From an uncultured Ruminococcus sp. (lineage in GTDB: Bacteria > Bacillota > Clostridia > Oscillospirales > CAG-272): a stretch of 37,768 nt of DNA. The notes beneath the pieces were generated by a model. It did not search any database, was not told the DNA's origin, and saw only the letters and a program-made list of their open reading frames with translations. How positions within the stretch are numbered: position 1 is the stretch's first letter; every line of letters starts with the position of its first letter. The stretch is taken from the NCBI GenBank assembly GCA_905202255.1, contig CAJKRH010000017.1, positions 1 through 37,768 on the forward strand, read 5' to 3'. Below are positions 1 to 7,724 of this stretch, one piece after another. Made by a program: the position numbers and the translations under genes.

Positions 1-27
1 GATTTCCGCAAGCCGTTTTCGACTTAT

Positions 28-1056
28 TCAGGGCAGAAGATTTACAGCCACAAAATTTTTCATTTCGCGATACATGGGAAAACCGAGGAAGCGCCCCTTA
101 TCGAAGATATACAGCCTTTTTGAGACTATATCAATCAGCACGGGAATCTCAAAAATGCCGTGCTTCAGGCGGTTCGGCTTCGAGCGGGCAAATTCAATGG
201 CAGACATATCGCAGGCATCGCACACCATCATATTGAAGCAGACGGCACCTGTCTGCGTGCCTGCCGTAGGCGTACAGCTGACCGCAAGTCCCGTGCGTAC
301 CGCATATTCGGTACAGCTTTTTGTATAGTCTGCGAGCATGTGCCCGCTTGCAAAATCCACTTTCTTCAGCAGGACAAAATAGTTTATGCCTGTATATCCG
401 CAGGCGGGAGTCATATGACTGAAGATATCGGCATCGATTTCATCAGAATGATTTTCATTGCCGAAAAGGCGACGCAACTTTCTTTTATACAAAGCAAAGT
501 CATCGGGCTCCGCTCCGTCCTCGCCCTCGGCAGATTCTTCATCAGGCTTAATGTTTGCGGCAAGTTTTTGCATTTTTATTTTTCTTATCGCGGTGGCAAT
601 GCTGCATGATGCGCCGAGAAGCGCAAAGACCATGCCGACTATCAAATCTCTGAAGTAAACTTTTGCCACCTCGGGCTCATGGATATAATATTTCGCTGTG
701 GCTTCTATCGACTCGGAAAACGACAGCGTGTAGCCGATATCGCCGGCCGCATACCAATCCTGATATGCTTCATATACATCATAGGAAAAGCAGAGAAACC
801 ATGCGCCGACAAGCACTGCAAAAGCGATGACAGATGCCGCGATAACGCCGCCGACGCTTTCTTTTTTTGCAAAAAGGGAATAGCCCTTTATCGCGCAGAC
901 AACGCCAACTATGCCGCTGATGGCAGATATGAGATTCAGGCGGTACAGCGTAAACCAGCAGAGTCCGCCCGCAAGGGAAAAGAGAAATGCACCGAGAAGC
1001 CCGAGAATAACGCGCCCGGCGCGCTCGGATTTGTCCTGAGTCGGTAGTGTGTTCAT
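28..1056 (-). CDS. Hypothetical membrane protein, about four TM segments
   Basis: A 342-residue protein that I do not recognise. The N-terminal half holds about four hydrophobic helices (roughly residues 15-38, 42-62, 68-90 and 135-155). An acidic linker (near 175-190, rich in E and D) leads to a soluble C-terminal domain of about 140 residues. The start was chosen at the ATG preceded by AAGGAGGACA; the reading frame stays open further upstream but has no ribosome site there. It is the last gene of the minus-strand series that begins at nrdR, about 58 bases after the ECF S component. A role cannot be given. The soluble tail contains several cysteines (one CDAC-type pair), so metal or redox binding is possible but unproven. 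Confidence 0.7.
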   Translation of the reverse strand: MNTLPTQDKSERAGRVILGLLGAFLFSLAGGLCWFTLYRLNLISAISGIVGVVCAIKGYSLFAKKESVGGVIAASVIAFAVLVGAWFLCFSYDVYEAYQDWYAAGDIGYTLSFSESIEATAKYYIHEPEVAKVYFRDLIVGMVFALLGASCSIATAIRKIKMQKLAANIKPDEESAEGEDGAEPDDFALYKRKLRRLFGNENHSDEIDADIFSHMTPACGYTGINYFVLLKKVDFASGHMLADYTKSCTEYAVRTGLAVSCTPTAGTQTGAVCFNMMVCDACDMSAIEFARSKPNRLKHGIFEIPVLIDIVSKRLYIFDKGRFLGFPMYREMKNFVAVNLLP

Positions 1057-1114
1057 ATATTGTCCTCCTTTAATGAAGTTCGGTGATGATTTACTGAGGT
1101 GATGCCTGCCGCGC

Positions 1115-1645
1115 TCACGGATCGACAAGCCCCGCGCGGCGGAGCGTAAGCACGAGCGGCGGAATGAGCACTATCTGCAAAACTATGCCGAGCACGGATT
1201 TGACGAAGACGGCATTTGCAAATATCGAAAGCGAAAAAGCATCGCCGCCGAAGCCCATGATGATGTATTTCACGGCGCCCCAGACTATCCTGCCGGAAAG
1301 CATGGCGCAAATGAGCGAAATATAGATATAAACAGGCTTTTTCGGCAGGCGATGGCAGAGCAGTCCGACGACAAGCCCGTAAACGCAAAGCTCAAAAGCC
1401 ATGGCAAAAGCCGTAGGGAAGAGCGGCGGGCGCGATACGATAATCGAGCGTAACAGCGGCGCAATAAAACCGACAGCCGCACCCCATGCGCCGCCGCAGG
1501 AAAAACCGCAGAGAAGCACGGGAATATGCATGAGGCAAAGCGCATTTCCGAGCGCGATGTCGTTTCCCGTGAGAAACGGGAGCAATATGCAAAGGGCGAG
1601 CGAAATGCCGGAAAAGGTGAGTTTTTTGATATTTTTATTCTTCAT
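1115..1645 (-). CDS. ECF transporter S component (substrate-binding membrane subunit)
   Basis: A 176-residue, almost wholly hydrophobic protein with five to six predicted membrane helices. The basic N-terminus MKNKNIKKLTFSGISLAL is typical of small S components, which bind a vitamin or similar micronutrient and dock on a shared EcfA-EcfA'-EcfT module. The helix pattern and the GxWGAAVGF-type glycine/alanine motif near residue 55 fit that family; the substrate cannot be read from sequence. The shared module for it is likely the ecfA1-ecfA2-ecfT set on the plus strand near 11.9-14.4 kb. It starts four bases after the cardiolipin synthase stop, so the two are probably co-translated. Confidence 0.75.
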   Translation of the reverse strand: MKNKNIKKLTFSGISLALCILLPFLTGNDIALGNALCLMHIPVLLCGFSCGGAWGAAVGFIAPLLRSIIVSRPPLFPTAFAMAFELCVYGLVVGLLCHRLPKKPVYIYISLICAMLSGRIVWGAVKYIIMGFGGDAFSLSIFANAVFVKSVLGIVLQIVLIPPLVLTLRRAGLVDP

Positions 1646-1649
1646 ATGA

Positions 1650-3194
1650 TTACATAAGCGGGGCGAAAAGCTTAAGCAGGACGCCCTCTATACGGGAGAA
1701 TATATTGTATTTTTTATTTGTGCCGATAAGCTCACACTTTTCAAATGTACTGTCAAAATCCGCCTTGATATCGGCTATCACGGGATTATTCCTGATATAA
1801 AGCGCACATTCGTAATTGAGGTACATACTGCGGAAATCCATATTTATCGTGCCGACAACAGCTTTTACGCCGTCCGCCGCGAGTACCTTTGAGTGGATAA
1901 AGCCGGGGGTGTATTCATATATTTTCACGCCTATCGGAATGAGCGTCTTGTAATAAGTACGCGCAATATTGAGCGCATATTTCTTATCTGGGATATGCGG
2001 CAGTATTATTCGGACATCCACGCCGCGCTTCACGGCGTATTTTATCGCGTCAAAGACGGACGAATTGACTATGAAATACGGCGTCATGATATAGACATAT
2101 TCGCGCGAGCGATTGAGAATATCGAGAAAAACGCTCTCGGCGATATCCTCTTCATTTATCGGGTCATCGGAGAAGGGAACGCAGTAGCTGTCGCCGCCCG
2201 CATCATAGGGAAGAGCGGGGAAATACTTCTCCGTATCGCCGTCGGCATCATCGCGCCTGCACGAGAAGTTCCACATTTTCAGAAACATCTCCGTGAAGCT
2301 CTTGACGCAGTTGCCCATTACCATGACGGCGGCATCTTTCCAGTGCCCGTAGGGATGCGTTTTGTTTATGTATTCGTCGGCGATATTCACGCCTCCCGTG
2401 AAAGCGACTCTGCCGTCTATGACGACTATCTTTCTGTGATCGCGATAATTGAGCTGTGAGGAGATAAGCGGTTTTATCGGGGAGAAAACAGCGCATTTCA
2501 CGCCGTTTTCCGCGAGATATTCCTTGAAGTCAAAGGGCAGACGGACGGCGTCTGTCGTCCCGTCATACATTATGCGTATCTCCACGCCCTCTTTTGCCTT
2601 GGCAAAAAGAATTTCGAGTATGGATGAGAGCATAAACCCCGGCGACATGATGAAATACTCTATGAAAATAAATTTCTCCGCTTTTTTCAGTTCTTCGAGC
2701 AGGCGGGCAAATTTGTCTTCGCCCGATGGGAAGTATGTGACATCCGCATCTGCAAATGAGGGAAAACCGCATTTGCAGAGGTAATAAATGAGTCCGCTTT
2801 TGCCGCGCGCGTATTTTTCCTTGCCGTAATACTCCTTTGCAAGGGAGCGCTTCAGCTTTCGTTTCATACTGACCGATGTTGCATCGTAGCGCAGAAAAAT
2901 ATAAAAAAGTATGCCGAAAACCGGTATGGAACATATAGGAATAGCCCATGCGAGCTTGAATTCAGGCTTCCAGTCGCGGTTGATTATCTTGATTAGCGCT
3001 ATCACCTCAACGGTATATATCGCGAGGAGCAAAAAGGGCTGAAGGATGGATTTTGATGAAGTGATAAAATTTCCCGCGGCAATGAAAAATGCTATCTGAA
3101 GTATTACCAGCAGTATCGAAATGAAAGCTCTGCCGAGCAGGAAAAGTACAAATCTTGCCTTTTTGCCTGTCATTGCTTTTCTGCCTATTGTCAT
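1650..3194 (-). CDS. cls: Cardiolipin synthase, phospholipase D family
   Basis: A 514-residue enzyme that joins two phosphatidylglycerol molecules into cardiolipin at the cell membrane. Two hydrophobic helices occupy about residues 10-75. Two HKD (phospholipase D) motifs follow: YRDHRKIVVIDG with GGVN, and later FIHSKVLAADG with GTINMD, the paired active-site histidines and lysines of the family. Length matches bacterial Cls. The start ATG has GGAGGT seven bases upstream; an internal ATG six codons on is a weaker choice. It lies 36 bases after the mutarotase-like gene and ends just before the ECF S component, within the nrdR-led operon. Confidence 0.93.
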   Translation of the reverse strand: MTIGRKAMTGKKARFVLFLLGRAFISILLVILQIAFFIAAGNFITSSKSILQPFLLLAIYTVEVIALIKIINRDWKPEFKLAWAIPICSIPVFGILFYIFLRYDATSVSMKRKLKRSLAKEYYGKEKYARGKSGLIYYLCKCGFPSFADADVTYFPSGEDKFARLLEELKKAEKFIFIEYFIMSPGFMLSSILEILFAKAKEGVEIRIMYDGTTDAVRLPFDFKEYLAENGVKCAVFSPIKPLISSQLNYRDHRKIVVIDGRVAFTGGVNIADEYINKTHPYGHWKDAAVMVMGNCVKSFTEMFLKMWNFSCRRDDADGDTEKYFPALPYDAGGDSYCVPFSDDPINEEDIAESVFLDILNRSREYVYIMTPYFIVNSSVFDAIKYAVKRGVDVRIILPHIPDKKYALNIARTYYKTLIPIGVKIYEYTPGFIHSKVLAADGVKAVVGTINMDFRSMYLNYECALYIRNNPVIADIKADFDSTFEKCELIGTNKKYNIFSRIEGVLLKLFAPLM

Positions 3195-3230
3195 TGAATC
3201 ACCTCCGTCGTGCTATCCTCCGTTGCGCTG

Positions 3231-4151
3231 TCAGAATACTATGTTTCCGAGAGCCTCGAGAGCATCATTCTTCGATTCGGGAATCTCTATGCCGTCAAAG
3301 AGCGTCCAAACCTCGGTATGTTCTATGCTTTCATTGTGCGCTACTGTTTTGAGCGGGGAGAGCGTTTCGGATTCGGCGAAATATCTGTTTGCAAAAGCCT
3401 CGCAGGAAACGCCGAAATCGGGATATGTGCCGTTTTCAAAATCCGGTTCAAAACTCTTGACCATCGCCTGACCGTGGTTGATATAAGCTATCTTGCCTGC
3501 GGTATTGTTGATGCCTATTTTGATTTTCTTGTCTATATCGGGATTCTGATGGAGGGCGATATACTTATTTCCGAAGAAGATTCGGCTGTCTGTCATATCC
3601 GTATAGGGCCAGAGAGCGAGGACTCTGTTTGCGAGCAGTCCCGTATCCTCCTGCGGCTGGGGAATGACTATCATGCCGCACTTGTCCATTACGGAGAGCG
3701 ACCATGCCGCACCTGTCACGGGCTTGTCGCCCATGTTTGTTATTTTATGGTGTATAACGGCACGCGGCTCCGTTTCATGCAGCTCTATCGAGAAAGAGAA
3801 CTGGAGGTCGCGCACAGCCTGAACGGGAGGAATGAATTCCGCGCCTGTGGAGCAGGTGGAATAAACGACGCGGTCGTTATCCGGATAGTAGGTCTCGGGC
3901 AGGCTCTCGGGGCTGAGCCACAGTCTGTGACCGCCGTAGATATACCAGTTCTTGCCCTCTCCGTATACGGAGGAGACATCTTCGCTCATAGCCCTGTCGA
4001 TATCCTCAAACATGAGGTTTTCCTTGCCGCGGAGATTGCACTTTACGATTCTGGGTCCGACATTTATCGTTACATAGAGCTCCATGGAATCGTTTGAGAG
4101 CGAGAGACACTTGCCGTAGTTTTTGTAGGTTACTTCTTTTATTGTTATCAT
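3231..4151 (-). CDS. Galactose-mutarotase-like (DUF4380-type) protein
   Basis: A 306-residue protein with the beta-rich pattern of the mutarotase-like fold. It opens with VGPRIVKCNLRGKENLMFED, like the GGRI-x-SF-x-l-x-G-x-ENL stretch of DUF4380 proteins, and has a GGHRLWLSPE motif where these proteins have a substrate-facing HRLW-type stretch. The family is linked to sugar binding or isomerisation, but the reaction is not established. The frame extends upstream into nrdR in another frame. I chose the ATG preceded by AAAGGA, which leaves a 58-base gap after nrdR. No signal peptide is visible, so it should be cytoplasmic. Confidence 0.7.
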   Translation of the reverse strand: MITIKEVTYKNYGKCLSLSNDSMELYVTINVGPRIVKCNLRGKENLMFEDIDRAMSEDVSSVYGEGKNWYIYGGHRLWLSPESLPETYYPDNDRVVYSTCSTGAEFIPPVQAVRDLQFSFSIELHETEPRAVIHHKITNMGDKPVTGAAWSLSVMDKCGMIVIPQPQEDTGLLANRVLALWPYTDMTDSRIFFGNKYIALHQNPDIDKKIKIGINNTAGKIAYINHGQAMVKSFEPDFENGTYPDFGVSCEAFANRYFAESETLSPLKTVAHNESIEHTEVWTLFDGIEIPESKNDALEALGNIVF

Positions 4152-4209
4152 ATGTGAAATCCTTTCAGATAAAATATTACATTGCTTATATGATGGCGCA
4201 ATCCGGGAT

Positions 4210-4698
4210 TCAGGTGCCGTCGCCGTCGTCGGGCTTCGTCGAGCTCTTCTGCTTGCGCAGCTCTTCCAGCTCGCGCATGAATGTATCGAGGTCTTTGAAA
4301 TCCCTGTATACCGAGGCAAAGCGGACATATGCGACATCGTCGAGCGCTTTCAGCTTGTCCATGACGAGCACGCCGATATGCTGGGACGATATTTCATTTG
4401 AAAGGGAATTGCGAAGCTCCGCTTCTATTTCATTTACTATCTGCTCCATCTGAAGAAGCGTAATCGGGCGCTTCTGGCATGACTTGATGATGCCGGAAAG
4501 CAGCTTTGACCTGTCGAAATACTCGCGCGTCGAATCCTTCTTGACGACGAGCAGAGGCGGTGTTTCTATGGTTTCATATGTTGTAAATCTGTTCTGGCAG
4601 GCAAGGCACTCGCGGCGGCGGCGGATGCTTCTGTTATCCTCGGCGGGGCGCGAATCTATAACCTTGCTTTCCGTATATGAACAAACGGGACATTTCAC
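4210..4698 (-). CDS. nrdR: Transcriptional repressor NrdR
   Basis: A 162-residue zinc-ribbon plus ATP-cone protein that represses ribonucleotide reductase genes according to bound ATP/dATP. The N-terminus MKCPVCSYTESKVIDSR has the first zinc cysteine pair, and RRRECLACQNRFTTYE the second, followed by the ATP-cone region (VVKKDSTREYFDRSKLL). The start codon is GTG with AAAGGAA upstream, since the protein must begin at this point to keep the first CPxC. It is the first gene after a clear promoter and probably heads the five-gene minus-strand operon. No ribonucleotide reductase gene is in the window. Confidence 0.96.
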   Translation of the reverse strand: MKCPVCSYTESKVIDSRPAEDNRSIRRRRECLACQNRFTTYETIETPPLLVVKKDSTREYFDRSKLLSGIIKSCQKRPITLLQMEQIVNEIEAELRNSLSNEISSQHIGVLVMDKLKALDDVAYVRFASVYRDFKDLDTFMRELEELRKQKSSTKPDDGDGT

Positions 4699-4768
4699 GG
4701 CTGATATTCCTTTCTCGTGCGGAATAAAAATTCCGATATGGTAGTATATACCCTTTAATATATACTAT

Positions 4769-4797
4769 ATTTTATCATATTATCAAAGAAAAGTAAA
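4769..4797 (-). promoter_or_regulatory. Sigma-A-type promoter of the nrdR operon
   Basis: Read on the minus strand, TTTACT at 4792-4797 and TAAAAT at 4769-4774 are separated by exactly 17 bases in an AT-rich gap about 70 bases before the nrdR GTG start. Confidence 0.65.
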
Positions 4798-4823
4798 TAC
4801 ATTTGCCGAAAATATCGTAAAAA

Positions 4824-5126
4824 TCAGCACTTCGCGGCGGCAAGTTCGTAGCTTTCCGCAAATTCATCCAAATTATCGCTTATGATATCGTAAAAGTGAA
4901 GAGCGCTTATTTGCAGACTGCATATTTTGCGTGCGATATACAGCGCAAATTCACGCTTCGTAGTTAGCCTGCGAACCGCTCTTATCTCCCTTTTTGCGCG
5001 TATGCGCGTGTGTAGATAAAGTGTGGCAAACCCGCCTGACCATGCGATTGTTATTTCGTTTCTTACGCTGTTCAGCCTGTAAACTCTTCTGAAAATGATG
5101 CATGAATCAGATTGGTAATATTTCAT
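4824..5126 (-). CDS. Hypothetical basic 100-residue protein
   Basis: I do not recognise this protein. It begins MKYYQSDSCIIFRRVYRL and is rich in arginine around residues 40-70 (TRIRAKREIRAVRRLTTKRE), ending in an acidic, alanine-rich tail. The open frame continues upstream, but the chosen ATG is the one with GGGGGAAC about eight bases before it and it lies downstream of a good promoter. No membrane helix is obvious. The basic middle could bind nucleic acid (inference). It stands alone between nrdR and a small membrane-protein gene on the opposite strand. Confidence 0.5.
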   Translation of the reverse strand: MKYYQSDSCIIFRRVYRLNSVRNEITIAWSGGFATLYLHTRIRAKREIRAVRRLTTKREFALYIARKICSLQISALHFYDIISDNLDEFAESYELAAAKC

Positions 5127-5169
5127 AAAAAAGTTCCCCCAAAGCCCGAAAAAATTATCACATGTAATA

Positions 5170-5198
5170 ATTGTATTTTCTGCGATTTGATTTGTAAA
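5170..5198 (-). promoter_or_regulatory. Promoter for the 100-residue orphan
   Basis: On the minus strand TTTACA (5193-5198) and TACAAT (5170-5175) are 17 bases apart and lie 44 bases before the ATG at 5126. This supports the orphan being expressed. Confidence 0.6.
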
Positions 5199-5402
5199 GA
5201 GTAAATTGACGACGGTTTTCGACAAAAAACAACACTCATCGGGGCTATACTGCCGTATAAGGCAAAAAACAGCACTGATTTACCGATTTTTGGCGAAAAT
5301 ATCATATATATGCAAAATTATGCCAAATATGAATATTTATGCAAAAACGGAATATGTGGGATATCTCGGCAAAATCATGCGGAAAACCCTGAAATTTTGT
5401 GA
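5199..5402. other. Divergent intergenic stretch with an imperfect direct repeat
   Basis: This is most of a 338-base gap between divergent genes. Two similar stretches (5223-5239 and 5263-5279, sharing CAAAAAACA-CACT) lie 40 bases apart. A 94-codon plus-strand reading frame crosses it but has no ribosome site and overlaps the following gene, so I do not call it. Nothing else is recognisable. Confidence 0.35.
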
Positions 5403-5430
5403 TGACAAACGGAAAAATTCAATGTATAAT
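5403..5430 (+). promoter_or_regulatory. Possible promoter of the small membrane protein
   Basis: TGACAA at 5403-5408 and a consensus TATAAT at 5425-5430, spacer 16, lie 35 bases before the TTG start. The -10 is convincing and the -35 is weaker. Confidence 0.5.
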
Positions 5431-5464
5431 ATAGAAAAATCCGATTTACGGAGGGCTGATATTT

Positions 5465-5761
5465 TTGAAAAAGATATTTTCGATGCTTAAAAGGACGGGG
5501 AGGAAAAGCCTCGGAAGGAACGGGTCATTTTTTCTTATTTCTACCGCACCGCTCGTGATTTTGCAGCTTGCATATGCTCTGTTTCTTTTCTTCTCTCTCG
5601 GGGAATACGAGCGTCTTTGCCGTCTGGACGAGATATCGCTTTCGCTTGAAAATACGGTGCTTTGTCTTTTTATCTCCGTGCTTACGGCTTTTCTCTGCGA
5701 TGCCGCCGAAAGGCGTTTTGAAAGAGAGAAAAACGGAAAGCAAAATCTGCATAAAAAGTGA
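5465..5761 (+). CDS. Small two-helix membrane protein
   Basis: A 98-residue protein of unknown function. A basic N-terminus (MKKIFSMLKRTGRKSLGR) is followed by two hydrophobic helices (about residues 22-45 and 62-82) and a basic tail. The start is TTG, supported by GGAGGG nine bases upstream and by a TATAAT promoter before it. It is a single-gene unit ended by a strong bidirectional hairpin. The layout suggests an inner-membrane protein with both ends inside. Confidence 0.6.
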   Translation: MKKIFSMLKRTGRKSLGRNGSFFLISTAPLVILQLAYALFLFFSLGEYERLCRLDEISLSLENTVLCLFISVLTAFLCDAAERRFEREKNGKQNLHKK

Positions 5762-5768
5762 ATGTTCA

Positions 5769-5804
5769 AAAACAAGACCGAGCCATGCGGCTCGGTCTTG
5801 TTTT
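5769..5804. terminator. Bidirectional intrinsic terminator
   Basis: A perfect 16-bp stem, AAAACAAGACCGAGCC paired with its complement, closes a four-base loop. An A-run on one side and a T-run on the other let it serve both the plus-strand small membrane protein and the minus-strand dus/SGNH operon. Confidence 0.9.
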
Positions 5805-5860
5805 GACCTAAAAACAGTATCAAAGTGAAATATGATAACGAAAACAGTGAAACAAGTCGC

Positions 5861-6529
5861 TCATGAGAGATGTTTTTCGAGCACTTTCAGCACTCTTTCG
5901 GCTATAAAATCGTGCATCTCGGGGGTCGGGTGATTTATGTAGTTTGAGAGCAGTTCGGTGATATCTGTGCCGCTCTCGGAGAGCTTTTTCCATTCTGCAT
6001 ATATGTCGCATATTTCTATGCCGCGCTCTCTTGCCACCTCGCGTGAAATCTCGACGGTTTCGTCCATTCTGCCGCTGTTCTGTATCTCGGCGCTCTTTCT
6101 CGCGGCGACGAGCGAACATTCTATCGCCTTGTCGCTCACATATGTGCATTTCATATTCGGCGTGAGAAGTATCGGCGTGATGCCGTTTTCGATGAGCTTA
6201 TCGAAAATCTGCGACATGGAATTTCTGTAGTTTATCAGGCTCCATGGTGAATCGTTGAGCCCGAAGCAGACGAAAACGATATCGGGATTTTTATCGAGAA
6301 CATCCTTTTGCAGACGGTCGAGCCCGTTATTTGCCTTGTTTCCGCTGATGCCCGCGTTTATGACCTCGGGAGCGTCGTCGCCGTATTTTGCTTTCAGCGC
6401 CTTTGCCACCTTTGTCACATAGCAGTCCTCGGGCTGTCTGTATGTATCGAGTCCGTATGAGGTCGGATAGAAGGCAAAACAGCCCTCTGTAATGCTGTCG
6501 CCGAGAAAAGCGATTCTTTTTATTTTCAT
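5861..6529 (-). CDS. SGNH/GDSL-family hydrolase
   Basis: A 222-residue esterase/lipase-type hydrolase. The family blocks are visible in order: GDSITEG near residue 10 with the nucleophile serine, the glycine block NAGISGN near 60, GLND near 89 for the oxyanion hole, and the NHPT block near 200 carrying the catalytic histidine. There is no signal peptide, so it should act in the cytoplasm, for example as a deacetylase or thioesterase; the substrate is unknown. AGGAG before the start overlaps the end of dus, and the two genes are 12 bases apart, so they form an operon. Confidence 0.88.
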   Translation of the reverse strand: MKIKRIAFLGDSITEGCFAFYPTSYGLDTYRQPEDCYVTKVAKALKAKYGDDAPEVINAGISGNKANNGLDRLQKDVLDKNPDIVFVCFGLNDSPWSLINYRNSMSQIFDKLIENGITPILLTPNMKCTYVSDKAIECSLVAARKSAEIQNSGRMDETVEISREVARERGIEICDIYAEWKKLSESGTDITELLSNYINHPTPEMHDFIAERVLKVLEKHLS

Positions 6530-6541
6530 GCCTGCGCTCCT

Positions 6542-7540
6542 TTATGAATTTTCAAATTTTTCACAGCTTTCGGCAAGGCTGAGCATTGTCTCGCGAAGCT
6601 CGGAAAGCGATTCGATGCCGTTCAGCCTGCCGCGTATTTCCGAGGAGCCGCGCATTCCTTTTGTATAGTATGAAATATGCTTTCTGCTCTCGGCGACGCC
6701 TACCCGCTCCCCTTTGTCGGCACAGGCACATTCAAGCTGCTCAAGCGCCGCCGCTATCTTTTCACGAGACGTCGGCAGCGTGTAGGGAGTGCCTGCCATG
6801 CCCGCCTTTATCTCCTCGAAAATAAACGGATTTCCGAGCGCACCGCGTGCTACCGCTATGCTGTCGCATCCCGTTTCGCTCATCATGCGGCGGGCATCAT
6901 CAAAGCAGAAGATGTCGCCGTTTCCGATGACGGGAACCGAGACTGCGCGCTTTACCTCGGCTATATATTCGGGCATGGTGCCCGGCGTATACATCATACT
7001 GCGCGTTCTCGCGTGAACGCATATGGCGGCGGCGCCGTTCTGCTCGGCAATCTTTGCTATCTCGACGGCGTTGATACTGCTTTTGTCCCATCCGAGGCGT
7101 ATCTTCACCGTCACGGGGACGCATGAGTTTTTCACCGTCTCGCGCACTATTTCGCCGATGCGCTCAGGCGTTTTCATCAGCGCGCTGCCTTCGCCGTTTG
7201 AGACTATTTTATTCACGGGACAACCCATGTTTATATCTATCGCCGCGGGCATAATTCCTTCTGCGGCAGCTTTTTCGAGCAGGATATACGCCGCTTTTGC
7301 GATGTAGTACGGCTCGCTTCCGAAAAGCTGAAGTGCCATGGGAAGCTCGTCCCTCGTCATTTTTGCAAGCAGGGGCGTTTTTTTGTCTCCGTAGCATATC
7401 GCCTTGGCGGAAATCATTTCGGAGGTCATGTAGTCGGCTCTGTGCTTCTTGCATATCATGCGGAAGGCATAATCGCCCACGCCTGCCATCGGTGCAAGCA
7501 TTATTTTTGAGCGGAACATATTTTCTGCGCCTTTTTCCAT
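6542..7540 (-). CDS. dus: tRNA-dihydrouridine synthase (Dus family)
   Basis: A 332-residue flavoenzyme that reduces uridine to dihydrouridine in tRNA. MLAPMAGVGDYAFR at the start of the TIM barrel, the DINMGCPVNKIV block with the catalytic cysteine, KIRLGWD, CVHARTR (flavin phosphate and tRNA contacts) and VIGNGDI are all present. It has normal length and resembles DusB of Bacillota. The ATG used has AAGGAGG nine bases upstream; MFRSK seven codons on is a possible alternative. It is the first gene of a two-gene operon with the SGNH hydrolase. Confidence 0.93.
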   Translation of the reverse strand: MEKGAENMFRSKIMLAPMAGVGDYAFRMICKKHRADYMTSEMISAKAICYGDKKTPLLAKMTRDELPMALQLFGSEPYYIAKAAYILLEKAAAEGIMPAAIDINMGCPVNKIVSNGEGSALMKTPERIGEIVRETVKNSCVPVTVKIRLGWDKSSINAVEIAKIAEQNGAAAICVHARTRSMMYTPGTMPEYIAEVKRAVSVPVIGNGDIFCFDDARRMMSETGCDSIAVARGALGNPFIFEEIKAGMAGTPYTLPTSREKIAAALEQLECACADKGERVGVAESRKHISYYTKGMRGSSEIRGRLNGIESLSELRETMLSLAESCEKFENS

Positions 7541-7584
7541 GGCATTCTGCCTCCTTTTCCGTCGGTTTTTCTTCTCTCTGAAAT

Positions 7585-7613
7585 ATATTACAACAAAAAC
7601 ACGGAAAAGTAAA
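7585..7613 (-). promoter_or_regulatory. Promoter of the dus operon
   Basis: On the minus strand TTTACT (7608-7613), a 17-base spacer and TAATAT (7585-7590) precede the dus start by about 45 bases. Confidence 0.6.
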
Positions 7614-7632
7614 GAATATTCACAAAAAATTT

Positions 7633-7672
7633 CAAAGCCCGACTTGCAAAATGGCTTTGTATATGATATTAT
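7633..7672 (+). promoter_or_regulatory. Promoter of the ruv operon with an inverted repeat over the -35
   Basis: TTGCAA at 7644-7649 and TATTAT at 7667-7672 are 17 bases apart, about 50 bases before the first gene of the plus-strand operon. CAAAGCC at 7633-7639 and GGCTTTG at 7653-7659 form an inverted repeat that brackets the -35 element, a natural place for a repressor site. Confidence 0.6.
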
Positions 7673-7724
7673 ATAATAAATTATACTGAGGTATTATCTG
7701 CAAAATAAGGAAAGGCGGTCTACC

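Noticed and set aside
5206..5490. Plus-strand 94-codon frame
   Set aside because: No ribosome site; it crosses promoters for both neighbours and overlaps the small membrane protein start.
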